A stretch of DNA of 64,000 bases, from assembly GCA_029785085.1 (NCBI GenBank), contig JAFMAI010000002.1:1-64000 (forward strand), written 5' to 3'. Under the pieces are notes generated by a model that was given only the letters and a program-made list of their open reading frames with translations, was not told where the DNA came from and did no database searches. This stretch comes from Nitrososphaerota archaeon. Its GTDB lineage: Archaea > Thermoproteota > Nitrososphaeria > Nitrososphaerales > Gagatemarchaeaceae. The position numbers and the translations under genes are program-made. Below, piece by piece: positions 60,639 through 64,000 of this stretch. The stretch's first letter is position 1. Each line of letters starts with the position of its first letter.

Positions 60639-61079
60639 TCACTGATAGGGAGAGCCCTTTGCCTCAGAGACATAGGGTCTGATTCTGGCCTCAATCATCT
60701 GCTTTGGCGCGGCGCCGACGAGGCCGTCCACAGGTTCGCCGTCTTTGAAGACCATAATTGTTGGGATTCCTTGGATGCCGAACTGCTGGGAAGTCAGCGG
60801 GTTGTCGTCAACGTTCAGCTTCCCAAAAGTGGCTTTGCCCGCCATCTCCAACGCAAGTTCCTCCAGCACCGGGGACACCACCCGGCACGGACCACACCAG
60901 GGTGCCCAGAAGTCAACGACCACCACCTGATGTCTGCTCAACTCTTCTCTGAAGTTGGTGTCTGTCAGTTCGATTGGTCTTCCATCGCCAATGGCGTCGC
61001 CTGATTGGGGTTTCGCGCGTCTCAGCATCTCTTCGAACTTCTTCTCGTTGATTTTCCGCACTTCATCGTCGAACGTCAT
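60639..61079 (-). CDS. Thioredoxin
   Basis: 146 residues. The active site is VDFWAPWCGPCRVVSPVLEEL and the cis-proline loop reads GIPTIMVFKDGE, so it should be an active dithiol reductant. An unusual 35-40-residue charged N-terminal extension (NEKKFEEMLRRAKPQ) precedes the fold. Confidence 0.95.
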   Translation of the reverse strand: MTFDDEVRKINEKKFEEMLRRAKPQSGDAIGDGRPIELTDTNFREELSRHQVVVVDFWAPWCGPCRVVSPVLEELALEMAGKATFGKLNVDDNPLTSQQFGIQGIPTIMVFKDGEPVDGLVGAAPKQMIEARIRPYVSEAKGSPYQ

Positions 61080-61302
61080 ACATCAATCACTTCGTAACAC
61101 ATCGAAAGGAGGTTGATTTAGGCTTACAGCCGGCAGCCGCCGGCCGCTCTAGCCCTATCTTGGACGCTGTTCCGCTCGGCTCCGTCGACTCTTCACCTCA
61201 TCCGAGACAATGAACCAGAATGCATGAACCAGTAAACTAAAAGAACCCATTTGCTCTGGTGAGGAGGTCCGCCCCCCGATGGGAGCTCGGTTTTCCCCTA
61301 GG

Positions 61303-62784
61303 TCAGTAGAGGAATTTCTGATTCAGATAAGCCAACAGCCTTTCTGCATTGTACGACTCACCGAACACTTTCTCCTGAAGCTCTTTGGGCGGGTATATCG
61401 CCCCAAACCGATGGATCTTGGACCCAAGCCACTTCTTGAGCGTTCCGATGTCTCCTCCATCCAGCACCTCCTTTACTAGCGTACCTCTCCCCATCGCGTG
61501 CCATATCATGGCAGCCACAATGTTCCCAAGGGTATATGTGGCAAAGTAGCCGAATGAACCTCCGCTCCAGTGCACGTCCTGGAGCGCGCCCTCGGCGTCA
61601 TTCTTGGGTCGAATCCCCAAGTAGCTCTCGAAGGTGTCGTTCCAGACCTCTGGGATTTCAGCAACAGCCACCTCGCCTCCGATTATCTTCTTCTCGACTT
61701 CGTACCTCACTGCAGTGTGGAAGTTGTAGGTCAGCTCATCCGCATCCACCCTGATGACGCTCTTCCTGACTGTGTTGAAATACAGGTAGAGCTGTTCTGC
61801 GTCGTACCCCTCTACGAAAGAAAGGTTCTGTTTCAGCATGGGGTGGATCAGTTTGACGAATCCTCTGCTCCTCCCTACGACGTTCTCCCAGAACCTAGAC
61901 TGAGACTCATGCATCCCATATGATGCCCCGTCGGCGACTGGCGTGTATGCAAGCTTCGCACCCAGCCCTAGACCATAGATAGCATGACCACTCTCATGGA
62001 TTGTCGAGTAGAGGGACGCCTTGAAGTCTTTCCCCTCATACCTGGTAGTAATCCTCACGTCGTCCGGTGCGATTTGCGTCGTGAACGGATGGGTCGAGAC
62101 GTCCATCCGGAATCTGGCCATGGGCATCTGCAGGAGCTTGAGGACCTCTTCGTTCACCTTTCCCATGGCTGCAGTGTCATAGGTGACCGCCTCCAGCGGG
62201 TGCTTCGAAGGGTACATGCCGTTGGCTGCCACCTTCTTGAGGAGTCTCTTGCTCTCCGGTATCAGTACCGCGTAGACCCTGTCTGCGTCGTTCACCGTGA
62301 ACCCTTCTTCATAAAGATCGAGCAGGGCATTGTATGGGTGCTTCTCATAGCCCAGCTTGTCGGCCACCCTCCTCTCGAGCTCGACAATCCTCTCAAGGTG
62401 AGGCTTGAAGATTCGGAAGTCGGACTTCTCGCGGGCGGTCCGCCATACGACGGTCGCTTCCGTGGTCTCTCTCTGGATTGCGTCTACCAGCTCCGGTGGA
62501 ATCTTCAAGAAATAGTCTATGCTCCTCGTTAGTACCCGCACAACTCCTTTCTCCACGTCATCTAAGTCCCTTGCTTTCTCCGCCTTCTTCACCAGGGCTT
62601 CCAGCCCAACGGTTGAATTCTGGACCATCATGGCAAGCTGACCAGACGCAATCCCTCTTGCCTTCGCCCCGGCTTCGGGCATGTGAGTCTCCGTGTCCCA
62701 TCCGAGGACGGCCATAGAGTGACCCAGAGCCCACACCTTATGGTATTTCTCCAAGATTTCTCTGACTACAGGATTCTGAGCCAA
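61303..62784 (-). CDS. Carboxypeptidase Taq family (M32) metallopeptidase
   Basis: 493 residues. The zinc motif HExxH appears as TIHESGHAIYG, followed by the GMHESQSRFWENVVG segment carrying the third ligand Glu. The start ILEKYHKVWALGHSMAVLGWDTETHMPE is typical. It removes C-terminal residues from peptides in the cytoplasm. It starts TTG 62784 behind a CATAAAAG box near 62813-62820, and diverges from the DUF1684-like gene. Confidence 0.94.
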   Translation of the reverse strand: MAQNPVVREILEKYHKVWALGHSMAVLGWDTETHMPEAGAKARGIASGQLAMMVQNSTVGLEALVKKAEKARDLDDVEKGVVRVLTRSIDYFLKIPPELVDAIQRETTEATVVWRTAREKSDFRIFKPHLERIVELERRVADKLGYEKHPYNALLDLYEEGFTVNDADRVYAVLIPESKRLLKKVAANGMYPSKHPLEAVTYDTAAMGKVNEEVLKLLQMPMARFRMDVSTHPFTTQIAPDDVRITTRYEGKDFKASLYSTIHESGHAIYGLGLGAKLAYTPVADGASYGMHESQSRFWENVVGRSRGFVKLIHPMLKQNLSFVEGYDAEQLYLYFNTVRKSVIRVDADELTYNFHTAVRYEVEKKIIGGEVAVAEIPEVWNDTFESYLGIRPKNDAEGALQDVHWSGGSFGYFATYTLGNIVAAMIWHAMGRGTLVKEVLDGGDIGTLKKWLGSKIHRFGAIYPPKELQEKVFGESYNAERLLAYLNQKFLY

Positions 62785-62868
62785 AGTTGTTCCAACGGTC
62801 CGTCTCCCAGGCTTTTATGTTTGCCAGGTCTGGAAAGGTTCTAGTCAAGGCAGGAGTAATGTGCTGGT

Positions 62869-63414
62869 ATGACACCTGAAGACCAGGAGACTTGGAAGAG
62901 AGCGCTCATTCGGTTCAGGCAAGAGAAGGATGAATTTTTCAGGTCAGATCCTAGCTCGCCCTTGCCCCAAGAGACTAGGCTCGTCTTTCCTGGCCTAAAC
63001 CACTTCGACCCTGACTATCGATATCGATTCGAAGTGAGGCTGCAGAGGTCCCACAGCCCCGAGGGGGTGATTATGGGAACCAGCAAGGGGACCCGCCAGC
63101 TCTTCAACAAGGTGGGACACTTCGACCTGTCGATGGGAGGAGAGAACTTCAGGGTCAGCGCTTACCAGTCTGCTGAGCGCCTTGAATCCACCCTGTTCAT
63201 CCCATTCAGAGATGCGACCTCGGGGAAGGAGAGCTATGCGGCTGCCCGCTATCTGGACCTGGATGTTGAGCACGATGATGAGTACGTGGTCGACTTTAAC
63301 TACGCGTACAACCCATATTGCGCTTATTCCGACGGCTACGTCTGCCCCCTCCCACCGCAGGAGAACTGGCTCAAGATCGCAGTGAAAGCAGGCGAGCGGA
63401 AGCTCCACGGCTGA
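62869..63414 (+). CDS. DUF1684 family protein
   Basis: 181 residues. The C-terminal block is diagnostic: FIPFRDATSGKESYAAARYLDLD, then VVDFNYAYNPYCAYSDGYVCPLPPQENWL and VKAGER. Function unknown; the family is common in bacteria and also in some archaea, so lateral transfer is possible. The two cysteines in the CAY/VCPLPP block are conserved. Confidence 0.85.
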   Translation: MTPEDQETWKRALIRFRQEKDEFFRSDPSSPLPQETRLVFPGLNHFDPDYRYRFEVRLQRSHSPEGVIMGTSKGTRQLFNKVGHFDLSMGGENFRVSAYQSAERLESTLFIPFRDATSGKESYAAARYLDLDVEHDDEYVVDFNYAYNPYCAYSDGYVCPLPPQENWLKIAVKAGERKLHG

Positions 63415-63491
63415 CTATCCGTGGCTTCGCTCGGTTCCGCCAAGATGCGCCGACCAGTGGGCCTGCCCGCCATGCCCTGCGGACTCTCGCA

Positions 63492-64000
63492 TCAGTAGAT
63501 CATCATGTCACTGATGCGCAGCTTCTTCCCCTGATCCAGGAAGCGGGGTCTTTGGAGCCCTGCCATTCTCGCTTGCCCGACCGACCAGAGCTGAGCCAGG
63601 AACACGCAGTGGAAGAAGAGTTCTGTACTCGTCCTTCCCTGCGCAGGGGCGACACGGGCAACGTACCCGTTATTACGAAGCGCCGTTGCGAGTTTCGTCG
63701 ACATTCCTGAACCGTCAAAATGGCCGAACACGTTGACAGCGTCGCCCTTCCTGAGTGAGAAGAGCTCCAAATGGCTGAACTCTTCGAGCAACTCGCCGTG
63801 AGCGCAGGCGCCGAGGAGCTCGTATACCTTGGCTGCGGCATAGAGGGCAGCTGGATATGCCAGTGAGTTGCCGAGGAGATATGTGACGCCTCCCCCTAGT
63901 GAGAACTCAACGTTCTCCTCTTTCGCCGCCCTTAGGACCCTTGCGAAGTCACAGGGTAGGCGCCCCCCAACCATGACCAGCACCGCAAGGGCGGAGAGGC
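63492..64000 (-). CDS. SIS-domain sugar-phosphate protein (5' end beyond window)
   Basis: The C-terminal 165 or so residues of a protein whose start lies beyond the right edge; the frame stays open to 64000. The segment GGVTYLLGNSLAYPAALYAAAKVYELLG followed by HGELLEEFSHLELFSLRKGD resembles the SIS isomerase fold of GlmS/phosphosugar isomerases, and VNVFGHFDGSGMSTKLATAL a second SIS-like half. Exact substrate unknown. Confidence 0.6.
   Translation of the reverse strand, partial: LSALAVLVMVGGRLPCDFARVLRAAKEENVEFSLGGGVTYLLGNSLAYPAALYAAAKVYELLGACAHGELLEEFSHLELFSLRKGDAVNVFGHFDGSGMSTKLATALRNNGYVARVAPAQGRTSTELFFHCVFLAQLWSVGQARMAGLQRPRFLDQGKKLRISDMMIY

Overview
The window is archaeal chromosome. 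It carries PCNA, the small primase subunit with a GINS protein, RpoL, TFS, aIF2-alpha, L44e, S27e, Nop10, the exosome Csl4 subunit, Dph2, an STT3/AglB oligosaccharyltransferase, F420 ligase CofE, archaeal asparagine synthetase and a GHMP-type shikimate kinase. Many genes have a TATA-like box 25-30 bp before the first codon, which points to leaderless transcripts. The gene set and the L44e-S27e-aIF2a-Nop10 and RpoL-TFS-Csl4-Dph2 blocks suggest a TACK-type archaeon, perhaps a mesophilic Nitrososphaeria relative. That placement is inference; no 16S rRNA is present. No tRNA, rRNA, CRISPR array or intact insertion sequence was recognised.

Layout. 1-4.6 kb: a decayed gene, an acetamidase/formamidase, prephenate dehydratase, then asparagine synthetase and an Lrp/AsnC regulator diverging around a palindrome. 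4.7-16 kb: a plus-strand block lysC-asd-aroA'-aroB'-aroD-aroE-aroK-aroA-aroC-(chorismate mutase/aminotransferase fusion)-tyrA. It covers the ADH-synthase version of the shikimate pathway from aspartate to the Tyr/Phe branch. 16-22.4 kb: a convergent trpEGDCFBA operon. With pheA, the window encodes essentially all enzymes for Phe, Tyr and Trp. 22.4-28 kb: accessory genes (SRPBCC, rhomboid, aldo/keto reductase, PoxB-like oxidase) and gene remnants. 28-48 kb: mostly informational and core genes (topoisomerase, cofE, gcvT/gcvH, STT3, ribosomal proteins, PCNA, primase/GINS, RNA polymerase accessory subunits, exosome, diphthamide). 48-64 kb: transporters, a SET-domain protein, GGPP synthase, a bactofilin-like repeat protein with a winged-helix partner, a dehydratase, thioredoxin, an M32 carboxypeptidase and a partial SIS protein at the right edge.

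Main observations. (1) Upstream of lysC, at the head of the aromatic block, a 20-codon reading frame ends WTVFGFFGYSW. Its stop codon abuts a 10-bp hairpin that hides the G-rich element before lysC, and an alternative hairpin overlaps it. This looks like ribosome-mediated attenuation sensing Phe, Tyr and Trp. (2) Three genes (aroK, tfs, a SET-domain gene) have no ATG/GTG/TTG where homology demands a start, but each has a CTG forming a CTGA overlap with the upstream stop. Elsewhere in the window the same 4-base coupling uses ATGA, GTGA and TTGA. (3) Unusual proteins include a GcvH-TusA-like fusion lacking the lipoyl lysine, a chorismate mutase-aminotransferase fusion, and an archaeal bactofilin-like protein with many VGG repeats.
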